DNA of 11,921 bases from assembly GCA_021162325.1 (NCBI GenBank), contig JAGGYV010000253.1, positions 1-11,921 on the forward strand, read 5' to 3'. The notes below the pieces were generated by a model. The model did not search any database, had not been told where the DNA came from, and saw only the letters and a program-made list of their open reading frames with translations. Source of the stretch: Desulfobacteraceae bacterium (lineage in GTDB: Bacteria; Desulfobacterota; Desulfobacteria; Desulfobacterales; Desulfosalsimonadaceae). The position numbers and the translations under genes are program-made. Within the stretch, counting starts at the first letter, position 1; each line of letters begins with the position of its first letter. Positions 6,701-11,921 of this stretch are shown here, piece by piece.

Positions 6701-7005
6701 AAACGCACAATGACCATGGACATTCCCGGACTGGACGTGGAGTAGATATATTCCACGCCGGGAACTTCCCACAGCAGCTTTTCCATGGGGCCGGTCGCCC
6801 GCTGTTCCACTTCCTTGGCGCTGGCACCGGGCATTTGAACAAAAACATCCACCATGGGGACAATAATCTGCGGCTCTTCCTCACGGGGCAGCGCCATAAC
6901 GGATATGATCCCGAGAAGAATCCCGGCAATGATAACCAGAGGGGTCAATTTTGAATTGATAAACAGCTGGGCCATTTTGCCCGCCGGGCCTAGTACTTGG
7001 CTCAT
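3748..7005 (-). CDS. RND efflux permease subunit (AcrB-like)
   Basis: A 1085-residue inner-membrane proton/drug antiporter of the RND superfamily, which passes substrates to the adaptor and TolC-type channel encoded just upstream. TM1 is at ~20-40, followed by PREEEPQIIVPMVDVFVQMPGA and the first large periplasmic loop. TM2-6 begin near residue 350. TM4 carries the paired aspartates D428-D429 in GILVDDAIVVVENI, equivalent to AcrB D407/D408. A second large periplasmic loop and TM8-12 follow. In TM10 the position of AcrB K940 is arginine (R987, in VVRNSIILVDF). The DD pair points to the HAE (organic substrate) rather than the heavy-metal branch, but the substrate cannot be read. The ATG at 7005 has GGTGGAGG a few bases upstream. 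Length and motifs indicate an intact gene. Confidence 0.93.
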   Translation of the reverse strand: MSQVLGPAGKMAQLFINSKLTPLVIIAGILLGIISVMALPREEEPQIIVPMVDVFVQMPGASAKEVEQRATGPMEKLLWEVPGVEYIYSTSSPGMSMVIVRFYVGENEEDAIIRLQSKLLANYDRIPFTVSPPLIKPRYIDDVPILALTFWSKSADQYTLRRVAAEIEEVVKREPDVSITELIGGPRRQLEVQLDPVRLAAYHLDGATIEKMIGGANTELQAGSYPSPDGQVLVQVGGFLKTADDVKRLVVGVFNGHPVYLEDVANVVDGPAEPDNYVFFGTGPAGVVAAGETGIRSGESQMGVYPAVTLTVAKRKGTNAVTIAERVLERVAGTRGTLIPDDIQMTVTRHYGETAKEKSNELLFHMAIAVFSVTLLIWITLGRRESWIVALAIPVTLAFTLTVFYLLGYTLNRITLFALIFSIGILVDDAIVVVENIVRHFRMPENRDRLKTTVAVEAVGEVGNPTILATMTVIAAILPMAFVGGLMGPYMRPIPVGASAAMIFSLIVAFIVTPWASVRLLGHAYSEKGGHIPEDSDDWSTRLYRRVMDPLLHRPAVRWSFLITVVVLLMGACAMVAVGMVRIKMLPFDNKSEFQVIIDMPESATLEQTAAAAQNMGDYIKTVNEVKDYQIYVGTASPFNFNGLVRHYCLRQRAFMADIQVNLAGKHHRKQQSHDIAKRVRGPLKKIGDQYGARIKVAEVPPGPPVLSTLVAEIYGPDYDRQQELAARIMDIFSETEGVVDVDWYMESPQPRYFVEVNQEKAALNGIPVAGIVQALSMQLSGKKIGLLHQPLEKEDLNIVLRQSIAERSDLQRLLSLNVPAGDGRLVPISELVDVREIDIDRSIYHKNLMPVVYVTGDVAGAKESPVYAIAEMWKKIDAISIPEGYKIDQYTASVPETDRKFAMKWDGEWHITYEVFRDLGIAFAVVMVLIFVLVVGWFQSFSTPIVILAAIPFSLIGILPAHWGLNAFFTATSMIGFIAGAGIVVRNSIILVDFIELRLSEGMPLDKAVIDAGAVRFRPMMLTAAAVVVGASVILFDPIFQGLAISLMAGEVASLLFSRMTVPILYFLDKRWEHDHFSTPNPEN

Positions 7006-7019
7006 AATGCCTCCACCTT

Positions 7020-7146
7020 TTACGGCTTCGTAAAAAGCCCAAATTCTGCGTTATGCTGCATCCTGAGCTGCTTCATAGTACGAAAAGTACGAATCATTAC
7101 TCAGGATTTGCACGCCTTGAATTTGAGACTTTTTTCGTTGCCGTCA
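7020..7146. repeat. 127-bp imperfect hairpin element (MITE/REP-like)
   Basis: This element fills the gap between the adaptor and permease genes. Its arms pair along most of their length. Perfect blocks are ATCCTGAG (7060-7067) with CTCAGGAT (7100-7107), and AAATTC (7041-7046) with GAATTT (7119-7124). The outer parts (ACGGCTTCGTAAAAAG on the left against the complement of TTTTTTCGTTGCCGT on the right) pair with mismatches. A smaller GTAC..GTAC stem sits in the loop. It encodes nothing. I recognise this layout as a dispersed repeat type of Desulfobacterota genomes, from memory. In the mRNA it would form a long hairpin just 5' of the permease ribosome binding site. Confidence 0.75.
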
Positions 7147-7158
7147 GAATTTGACTTT

Positions 7159-8334
7159 TTACTGGTCTACCACCTTAACTCCGTCAACGATGGTGTGATT
7201 CGGTTTTGTTACATACCGGTCGCCGGCCTTTAATCCGGAAAGCACTTCCATGTGATCACCGAACATTCGGCCCGGTCGAATAAGCCGGAAATGCGCAATA
7301 GAATCAGCGTCAACGATAAAAATGCCGCTGAGCTGACCATGACGCACTACGGCTATTTCCGGAACCAGAATCATGCCGGTTTCACCGATCGGAACCAATA
7401 CCCGCGCATACATGCCGGCACGTATGCCCGGCAGGTCCGGCAGGCTCACTTTGACCTGAAAAGACCGGATGCCCGGATCAGCCGTCTGATTAATCGTTTT
7501 AATTTTCCCGGTCAGGGCCTCGTTTTGAAACGAAGGAATACGGACCGATAATTGATCGCCGGTATTCACCTGATGGATATGAGATTCCGGCAAAACCATT
7601 TGAACTTCAAAAAAGCCGGTCTCTTCCAGCCGGATCAGGGGAATACCCGGAGAGGCCAGATCCCCTTTATCCTTTAATTTGGCGGTCACGGTCGCATCAT
7701 AGGGAGCAATGACGGTGGTGTCATCAAAGGCTGTTTTCACAACAAAAAGAGCGGCTTTTGCCTGCGCAATTCGATTTTGAGCAGCATCACGCATAGACTT
7801 TGTCTGGGATAATCCAGCCGTTGCCTGATCGTAACGTGATTTCATTTCATCGAATTCCTGCACACTCACCGATTCATTTTCAAGAAGCAATTCATACCGG
7901 CGAAATGTTTTTTCGGCAAGTTTTGACGATGCCTGAGCCGACTCAAATGCCGCCTGAGCGGCCTTAACCCCTTGATTGGCTTCTGCCAGGGCAGCTTTTG
8001 CCTGACGCCGCCGGGCGGATATCTGGCTGTCGTCAATCTTCACCAGAATATCTCCGGCCTTTACTTTGTCTCCCTCTTGAACCAAAACCTGCAGAATTTC
8101 GCCCATGACCTTAGCGGAAACCGTTGCCGCCGTCCGGGGCTGGATGGTTCCCGACGCTTCATAGATTTTCGGCTGTTGAACAATTTCAGCAATCGATGTG
8201 GCGGCTTTCACCACAGCGGATGGCTTTAAAGGGGTGGTTCCCGGGGGGATTTCCTCTCCACAGCTGGCGACCAGAAGAATAATGCCTGCTGCGGCAACCA
8301 TCTTTAATTGTTGCAAATATTTTTTAATCTTCAC
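7159..8334 (-). CDS. RND periplasmic adaptor, lipoprotein (membrane fusion protein, HlyD/MexA family)
   Basis: A 391-residue adaptor linking the permease to the outer-membrane channel. The N-terminus is a lipoprotein signal (KKYLQQLKMVAAAGIILLVAS then C25), with lipobox LVASC. A first half-lipoyl segment (SGTIQPRTAATVSAKVMGEI...LVQEGDKVKAGDILVKID) leads into an alpha-helical hairpin of ~85 residues rich in Ala, Gln and Lys. The second lipoyl half (DTTVIAPYDATVTAKLKDKGDLASPG), a beta-barrel domain and a C-terminal membrane-proximal domain (GLKAGDRYVTKPNHTIVDG) follow. The start is GTG at 8334, chosen because AAGGTGA lies 7-8 bases upstream and the signal peptide begins at once. It lies 81 bp after the TolC-type gene. 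Complete. Confidence 0.93.
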   Translation of the reverse strand: MKIKKYLQQLKMVAAAGIILLVASCGEEIPPGTTPLKPSAVVKAATSIAEIVQQPKIYEASGTIQPRTAATVSAKVMGEILQVLVQEGDKVKAGDILVKIDDSQISARRRQAKAALAEANQGVKAAQAAFESAQASSKLAEKTFRRYELLLENESVSVQEFDEMKSRYDQATAGLSQTKSMRDAAQNRIAQAKAALFVVKTAFDDTTVIAPYDATVTAKLKDKGDLASPGIPLIRLEETGFFEVQMVLPESHIHQVNTGDQLSVRIPSFQNEALTGKIKTINQTADPGIRSFQVKVSLPDLPGIRAGMYARVLVPIGETGMILVPEIAVVRHGQLSGIFIVDADSIAHFRLIRPGRMFGDHMEVLSGLKAGDRYVTKPNHTIVDGVKVVDQ

Positions 8335-8353
8335 GGCATTTCACCTTTTTCCC

Positions 8354-8411
8354 TGTAGGCCGGGTTTCTTACCCGGCACCAAAATTTGTCGGGAAAGAAT
8401 CCCGACCTACA
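8354..8411. repeat. 58-bp double-hairpin repeat (BIME/REP-like)
   Basis: Bounded by TGTAGG (8354-8359) and its complement CCTACA (8406-8411). Inside are two perfect hairpins: GCCGGGT-TTCTT-ACCCGGC (8359-8377) and GTCGGGA-AAGAA-TCCCGAC (8388-8406), each with a 7-bp stem and 5-base loop. The loops are complementary to each other, so the whole element can also fold as one long imperfect hairpin. It lies between the TolC-type stop (8416) and the adaptor start (8334), where such elements can affect mRNA stability or read-through. No T tract follows on the coding strand, so it is not a standard terminator. Confidence 0.8.
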
Positions 8412-8415
8412 TTTT

Positions 8416-9822
8416 TTATTGAAACGTTTCGCTCAGATCACCGACAGCCAGCGCAAGCTGCGCCCGGTTCTGAATATGATCTTTTAACGCCAGATTCAGG
8501 TTATTTCGGGCACGGATAACCGTCATTTCTGCATCCAAAAGAGATACCAGCGGCACCTGCCCATTATCATACCGATTACCGACGATCCGCAATGCTTCCT
8601 CGGCCGCATCCACGGACAATTCAGATGCCTGAATCCGCTTTTCCGCACTTTGCAGCTTATAATATGCCTCCCGCGTTTCAAGTCGGACCTTTTGGTCCAT
8701 ACCCCGCAAATTTGCATTGATTTCATTGCATTGATACAAGGCTTCTTTCTCCCGTGCGGAAATGCCAAAACCTGAAAAAAGATTCATCGTCACACTGGCC
8801 CCCACGGTGTAATTATTTTCCGTATCATTAAAGTCTTTTGTATTTATTTCATAACTACCATTGAAATTAACAGATGGCAGGTGGGCGGACCGGGTTTTTT
8901 TAATTTCCGTTCGGGCAGCCTGCTCCTGAAATTTCATCTGCTGAAGGTCAGGACGCCCGGCCAGGGCCTTATCTAACCATTCCGGCAGATCCTTCGCCGG
9001 CGTTTTTACTTGTTCCAGCAATGATACCGGCAGGATGTCTGCCGGCAGTTCCTCTCCCATCACCATACTGAGCACTGATCGGGCAATCAAATAGTGGCTG
9101 CTGGCCTCAACCTGCTGTTGTTCCAGTTCTGAAATATGGACCTGTGCACGCAGGAGATCACTTTTGACCGTCAAGCCGCTATTGTATCGATTTTCAATCA
9201 AAGACAGATGCGCTTTTGCGGTTTTCAAGGCCTGATCGACCACGGCAACACTTTCTTTTGCAAATACCAAGTTGGTATATGCGGTCACGGTTTGTAAAAC
9301 AATTTCCTGGCGAGACCGGTCAAGGCCTGCGGCAGATGCCTGATGTGCCGTTTTGGCCTGCTGCCAGCCAAACCAGGTCTGCCCGCTGTCAAACAGCGGC
9401 CAATTCATCCACACCATGGTGTTAAAATTATCTATCGACGGAGGATCATTCAATCGCGCCGGATCAAAATCTTCCCGGGTAATAGCCCCCTGGTTCAGCA
9501 TCATGCCGAACACCCACATGGGCGTTGTGGTCCGCTGAAAGGTTTCGCTGACATACACTTTGGGATAAAAACCGGATGTCGCCTGGGTAATCCGCTCGAC
9601 CGATGCCGCCACCCGGCATTGGGCTGCCGCCAGTTGGGGATTCTTTTCCAGGGCGCTTTGAATCGCGCCTTGAAGGGAAAGTGCTGGGGCCTGATCTGCT
9701 GATAGACCTGCGGCGGCAACTTTTGTTAAAATGCCCGAATGAAAAATTACCGTTATTGCAAATACGATGAAAATCATCTGTTTTAAATTTTTCATGTCGT
9801 TCATATTGTTCATGTCGTTCAT
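8416..9822 (-). CDS. TolC-type outer membrane efflux protein
   Basis: About 468 residues, forming the outer-membrane beta-barrel and periplasmic alpha-helical tunnel of the efflux pump. The N-terminus has a signal peptide (KQMIFIVFAITVIFHSGILTKVAAA, probable cleavage after VAAA). Two OEP repeats follow: LSLQGAIQSALEKNPQLAAAQ with LFDSGQTWFGWQQAKTAHQAS, and the second half with GASVTMNLFSGFGISAREKEA, ending in the typical NRYDNGQVPLVSLLDAEMTVI and RNNLNLALKDHIQNRAQLALAVG. I place the start at the ATG at 9822, which has AAGG about 10 bases upstream. Further in-frame ATGs lie at 9813, 9804 and 9795, and a TTG at 9894 would add 24 residues ahead of the signal peptide with no ribosome binding site. 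First gene of the efflux operon. Confidence 0.9.
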   Translation of the reverse strand: MNDMNNMNDMKNLKQMIFIVFAITVIFHSGILTKVAAAGLSADQAPALSLQGAIQSALEKNPQLAAAQCRVAASVERITQATSGFYPKVYVSETFQRTTTPMWVFGMMLNQGAITREDFDPARLNDPPSIDNFNTMVWMNWPLFDSGQTWFGWQQAKTAHQASAAGLDRSRQEIVLQTVTAYTNLVFAKESVAVVDQALKTAKAHLSLIENRYNSGLTVKSDLLRAQVHISELEQQQVEASSHYLIARSVLSMVMGEELPADILPVSLLEQVKTPAKDLPEWLDKALAGRPDLQQMKFQEQAARTEIKKTRSAHLPSVNFNGSYEINTKDFNDTENNYTVGASVTMNLFSGFGISAREKEALYQCNEINANLRGMDQKVRLETREAYYKLQSAEKRIQASELSVDAAEEALRIVGNRYDNGQVPLVSLLDAEMTVIRARNNLNLALKDHIQNRAQLALAVGDLSETFQ

Positions 9823-9828
9823 ATTTTG
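9793..9828 (-). repeat. 18-bp tandem repeat across the TolC-type start
   Basis: Two adjacent 18-bp copies (9793-9810 and 9811-9828) differ only in their last bases. On the coding strand they give MNDMNNMNDMKN, with in-frame ATGs at 9822, 9813, 9804 and 9795. Because the unit is a multiple of three, changes in copy number would keep the frame and only alter the length ahead of the signal peptide. Confidence 0.75.
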
Positions 9829-9911
9829 GAAACCTTTATCGCTGATAAAATTTGACTTACTGACATCAACCTGTAGACACTTGCAAATATTCAAGTTGTT
9901 TTCTGATACAG

Positions 9912-9927
9912 TGGTGATGCGTCACCA
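9912..9927. promoter_or_regulatory. Hairpin/palindrome TGGTGA-TGCG-TCACCA
   Basis: Perfect 6-bp arms with a 4-base loop lie about 90 bp upstream of the TolC-type start. The symmetry and position suit an operator for the efflux operon, but no T tract follows on either strand and no adjacent regulator is known to bind it. Function is inferred from position only. Confidence 0.35.
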
Positions 9928-9933
9928 TGAAAA

Positions 9934-9948
9934 GCTTTTTACGAAGCC
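9934..9948 (-). repeat. 15-bp inverted copy of the hairpin-element end
   Basis: GCTTTTTACGAAGCC on the plus strand is the exact reverse complement of GGCTTCGTAAAAAGC at 7024-7038, the left arm of the 127-bp hairpin element. The surrounding bases (ATGGCTTCGTAAAAAGC on the minus strand) match the usual outer end of that element, but the rest of it is not present. It may be a truncated copy or chance reuse of the end sequence. Confidence 0.5.
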
Positions 9949-10059
9949 ATCAATCTTGCTCTTAATCCATTCCTCTATTTACGTCAAAAAAATTCCACAA
10001 AAAAACAGGGCGTAATCATATTTTTTATAACATTTCGTAATTAAAACAGATATAAATCC

Positions 10060-10134
10060 TATTGCGTTTTGTATTACGTTTATATTACACCCAAAAATCA
10101 AAAAAGTAATTTCTCAGTCACATGCCAGTCACAT
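10060..10134. repeat. Short direct repeats phased at about 11 bp
   Basis: Two sets are visible. At 10060-10090 the unit TATTRCGTTT recurs (TATTGCGTTTTG, TATTACGTTTA, then a partial TATTACACC), 11-12 bp apart. At 10115-10134 CAGTCACAT occurs twice exactly, 11 bp apart (10115-10123 and 10126-10134). Spacing of one helical turn places the copies on the same face of DNA, as in binding sites for cooperative regulators. The region lies between the AlbA_2 gene and the efflux operon. Confidence 0.5.
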
Positions 10135-10216
10135 AAAAACAATTGCCTGAAAAAATTACGACGCAATCCAATTTAATGACAACATACTATTATTAAATGA
10201 TATATCGATTTCGATT

Positions 10217-10249
10217 GCGCCGTTATTGCGCCGTTATTGCGCCGTTATT
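10217..10249. repeat. Three perfect tandem copies of GCGCCGTTATT
   Basis: Identical 11-bp units occupy 10217-10227, 10228-10238 and 10239-10249, ending 8 bp before the stop codon of the AlbA_2 gene. Within an AT-rich region these GC-richer units stand out. They resemble iterons or an array of regulator sites, or could be a simple slippage-prone tandem repeat. No origin features (replication initiator gene, DnaA boxes) are seen. Confidence 0.85.
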
Positions 10250-10257
10250 ACAAATCG

Positions 10258-11886
10258 TCACTCCTCGCCTGAGCTTGGATACCATAGCGCCCCCCGTGTT
10301 TTACCGATTACATGAATTATCTTCTTTTTTTTCATTTCAGAAAGTAACTTCTGAACCTGACTAGGTGTCAACGAAGGTAAAACATCCCTCAACTCCTGCA
10401 AACGACTTCCTTGCTTTTTATTGTCCTTTATGTGTTTTAATAACAACTGCTTGTTGGTTTCTCTATCAAGTCCTCTTTTTCGAGTATAAACACCCTTTTT
10501 ATCAATAAATTCATAATAATTGTGGGAAAGAATATTTTTGCGGCCCGCCAGTTCAATAACGCTGGCTTTACGAAGTTTTTGCAACCGGGGCCTTAACCTA
10601 TCTGGTAGCTTTTTATCCCTATTAATCAAATCAAGAGTTATAAAATCAGCTGTATCGAATGATTCTTGTGTTTTTTGACCTATGAGTTCCAAAAATTTCA
10701 AGAATAAGGGGTCTTGAACCTCACCATGCAATGTTAATTGAACCTGATAGTCGTCTGTTCCATCGAATTCCGGCGGCCTTTTACTCTCTTTAACGCATTG
10801 TTCAAACATCCTGTTTGCCCCCTGGCCTGATCGTTCAACAAGACCGCACTTAGAAAAGGCTTCAGCAATTCTCCGGTTTCTTGGACTCTGCCGCCAGAGA
10901 ATATTTTCCGGAGATATACCGGGAGGGAACCCGCCAGGGCTAACAAATTCAATTTTTCTCGGATACTGCCGGACAAAAACAGATCCTTCCAGCCGATAAT
11001 CACGATGACTGACACTATTCAAAACGGCTTCTCTAATTACGCTTTCATTAAACGTCGGTATCTTCCACATGAACAAGCCGTCTTGGAAATGATGGACATC
11101 ATTTCTTAAATTGATGGTTTCCCAAAGGTCATCAAAAATCAGAAAAAAACCTTCCCTGAATTCCTTGCGCTGTTGAAAAGCTGTTGAGGCTTCTGCTGAC
11201 CGGTATTCAAAAACAATTTCAGATTGGGCCAAATACTTTCCCAATGTTTTACGGGTTCCAAACATAATCAAGGCAGCATATGTGATTTCACCGTCAACAA
11301 TCACCTCCGCATCTTCAAGCAGTTGTATAGGGGTAAGCATATTTAGATTTTGATTTCCGGAGTGGCGAATCCACTTTTGTCTAAAAACTTCGATGGCGTT
11401 AAGGTCCAAATCAGCAAGTGTCGCTTTTGTGCAAATCTGAGAGGAAAAATCCGGTTCTGCTTCCGCAAAAATAATCTGCAATTTATCCGGAGTCATTGGG
11501 ACAAGTGATTCTCCGCTGCGCATCCAATAGGCACCCCTATACTCTATGGGTCTTCCCGGAGGTCTGGATGGTATGTCAAAAACCAGCACACGCCCATTAT
11601 GATGCTGAATTTCGTTAACTTCTATTCTCAGATGCAGCCGATCCAGCAACTGACTCCTGACTTTACTGATATTGAGAAACGCCGAAGTCCCAATGATTTT
11701 GCGCGGCGGCTTATCTGTAACCCCTAAAACCAATTTACCGCCTTTCTCATTGGCTAAAGCCGCACAATATTGTGTCAGTTTTGTTGAATCGAACTGATCT
11801 TTTGCCTCTTTAAATTCACACTGCTCATTTTCGTTTAAAGTGATCAGCTTTTCTAATTGTGCATTTGTTAAAATGTTATCGCTCAT
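10258..11886 (-). CDS. AlbA_2 (Schlafen-type) domain protein with GHKL-like ATPase region and winged helix
   Basis: A 542-residue cytoplasmic protein in three parts. Residues ~18-130 form an AlbA_2/Schlafen domain (PF04326): ENEQCEFKEAKDQFDSTKL, ALANEKGGKLVLGVTD, RPIEYRGAYWMRSGESLVPM. Residues ~280-390 form the HATPase_c_4 (RecG-like C-terminal) region: the N-box REAVLNSVSHRDY with N290 and HRD at 294-296, FVSPGGFPPGI, then SPRNRRIAEAFSKCGLVERSGQGANRM. The last ~80 residues look like a winged helix-turn-helix (RLQELRDVLPSLTPSQVQKLLSEMKKKKI). The family is mostly uncharacterised and is usually listed as putative transcriptional regulators or ATP-binding proteins; some relatives appear near defence genes. 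The ATG at 11886 lacks a strong ribosome binding site. The gene stands alone, and lower GC near its 3' end hints at separate ancestry. Confidence 0.88.
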   Translation of the reverse strand: MSDNILTNAQLEKLITLNENEQCEFKEAKDQFDSTKLTQYCAALANEKGGKLVLGVTDKPPRKIIGTSAFLNISKVRSQLLDRLHLRIEVNEIQHHNGRVLVFDIPSRPPGRPIEYRGAYWMRSGESLVPMTPDKLQIIFAEAEPDFSSQICTKATLADLDLNAIEVFRQKWIRHSGNQNLNMLTPIQLLEDAEVIVDGEITYAALIMFGTRKTLGKYLAQSEIVFEYRSAEASTAFQQRKEFREGFFLIFDDLWETINLRNDVHHFQDGLFMWKIPTFNESVIREAVLNSVSHRDYRLEGSVFVRQYPRKIEFVSPGGFPPGISPENILWRQSPRNRRIAEAFSKCGLVERSGQGANRMFEQCVKESKRPPEFDGTDDYQVQLTLHGEVQDPLFLKFLELIGQKTQESFDTADFITLDLINRDKKLPDRLRPRLQKLRKASVIELAGRKNILSHNYYEFIDKKGVYTRKRGLDRETNKQLLLKHIKDNKKQGSRLQELRDVLPSLTPSQVQKLLSEMKKKKIIHVIGKTRGALWYPSSGEE

Positions 11887-11921
11887 TTCTTTGCAAAACT
11901 CCGATATTCGATTTACGCCGC

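Larger units (their letters stand above)
9829..10257. other. Gene-free region between the AlbA_2 gene and the efflux operon
   Basis: More than 400 bp of AT-rich DNA without a credible gene. It must hold the efflux operon promoter: a TTGACG at 9987-9982 (minus strand) is a possible -35, but the bases 17 further on (TAAGAG) are a poor -10, so I do not call a promoter. It contains the hairpin at 9912-9927, the short repeat at 9934-9948, phased repeats at 10060-10134, a weak inverted repeat ATTTAAT (10171-10177)/ATTAAAT (10192-10198), and the triple repeat at 10217-10249. No terminator with a T tract is visible for the AlbA_2 gene. Confidence 0.6.

Noticed and set aside
8354..8411. Rho-independent terminator after the TolC-type gene
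   Set aside because: On the coding strand no T tract follows either stem, and the adaptor gene downstream has its own ribosome binding site only and must be co-transcribed. The symmetric double hairpin fits a REP-type repeat better.
9823..9894. Upstream start for the TolC-type protein at the TTG at 9894
   Set aside because: There is no ribosome binding site before the TTG, and the extra residues would precede a standard signal peptide. The ATG at 9822 has AAGG in range.
9982..9987. TTGACG as the -35 box of the efflux promoter
   Set aside because: The hexamer at the proper spacing (TAAGAG) is a poor -10, so I did not list it as a promoter.
10217..10249. CRISPR array or plasmid origin from the three 11-bp repeats
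   Set aside because: The units are too short and have no spacers for CRISPR, and there are no cas genes, replication initiator or DnaA boxes in the window.

Overview
The window is a bacterial stretch in which every recognisable gene reads on the minus strand, right to left. The gene types (an archaeal-type class I aldolase, small 2x[4Fe-4S] ferredoxins, an RLI-like ferredoxin) and a long hairpin repeat whose arms carry GGCTTCGTAAAAAG suggest an anaerobic Desulfobacterota-like organism. That assignment is inference; no marker gene is present.

In order of transcription: 11886-10258 encodes an AlbA_2/Schlafen-type protein with a GHKL-like ATPase region and a C-terminal winged helix. About 435 bp without a gene follow (10257-9823), AT-rich and holding several sets of roughly 11-bp phased direct repeats and a short hairpin. 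Next comes a complete tripartite RND efflux operon: TolC-type outer membrane protein (9822-8416), lipoprotein periplasmic adaptor (8334-7159) and RND permease (7005-3748). A small multi-spanning TMEM198/DUF4203-like membrane protein (3709-3212) follows. Both spacers between the three efflux genes are filled by structured repeats of two different families.

From about 3210 down to 700 the window alternates intact small genes with decayed ones. A 34-codon scrap of a DUF1003 membrane protein runs directly into two out-of-phase pieces of a cardiolipin synthase. After a promoter-like region come a 2x[4Fe-4S] ferredoxin and a class I fructose-bisphosphate aldolase that look intact. A gpmA-type phosphoglycerate mutase then has its first 15 codons joined out of frame to its last ~115 codons. 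An RLI-like ferredoxin follows, and then an 87-bp scar that aligns with the end of the aldolase gene plus the start of gpmA, so it is a second, almost erased copy of that junction. A MarC-family membrane protein (694-53) and the first codons of a further gene close the window.

I see no CRISPR array, tRNA, rRNA, integrase or transposase. I do not see a convincing new multi-gene system. The most informative material is the cluster of internally deleted genes, the repeat-filled spacers of the efflux operon, and the phased repeats beside the AlbA_2/ATPase gene.
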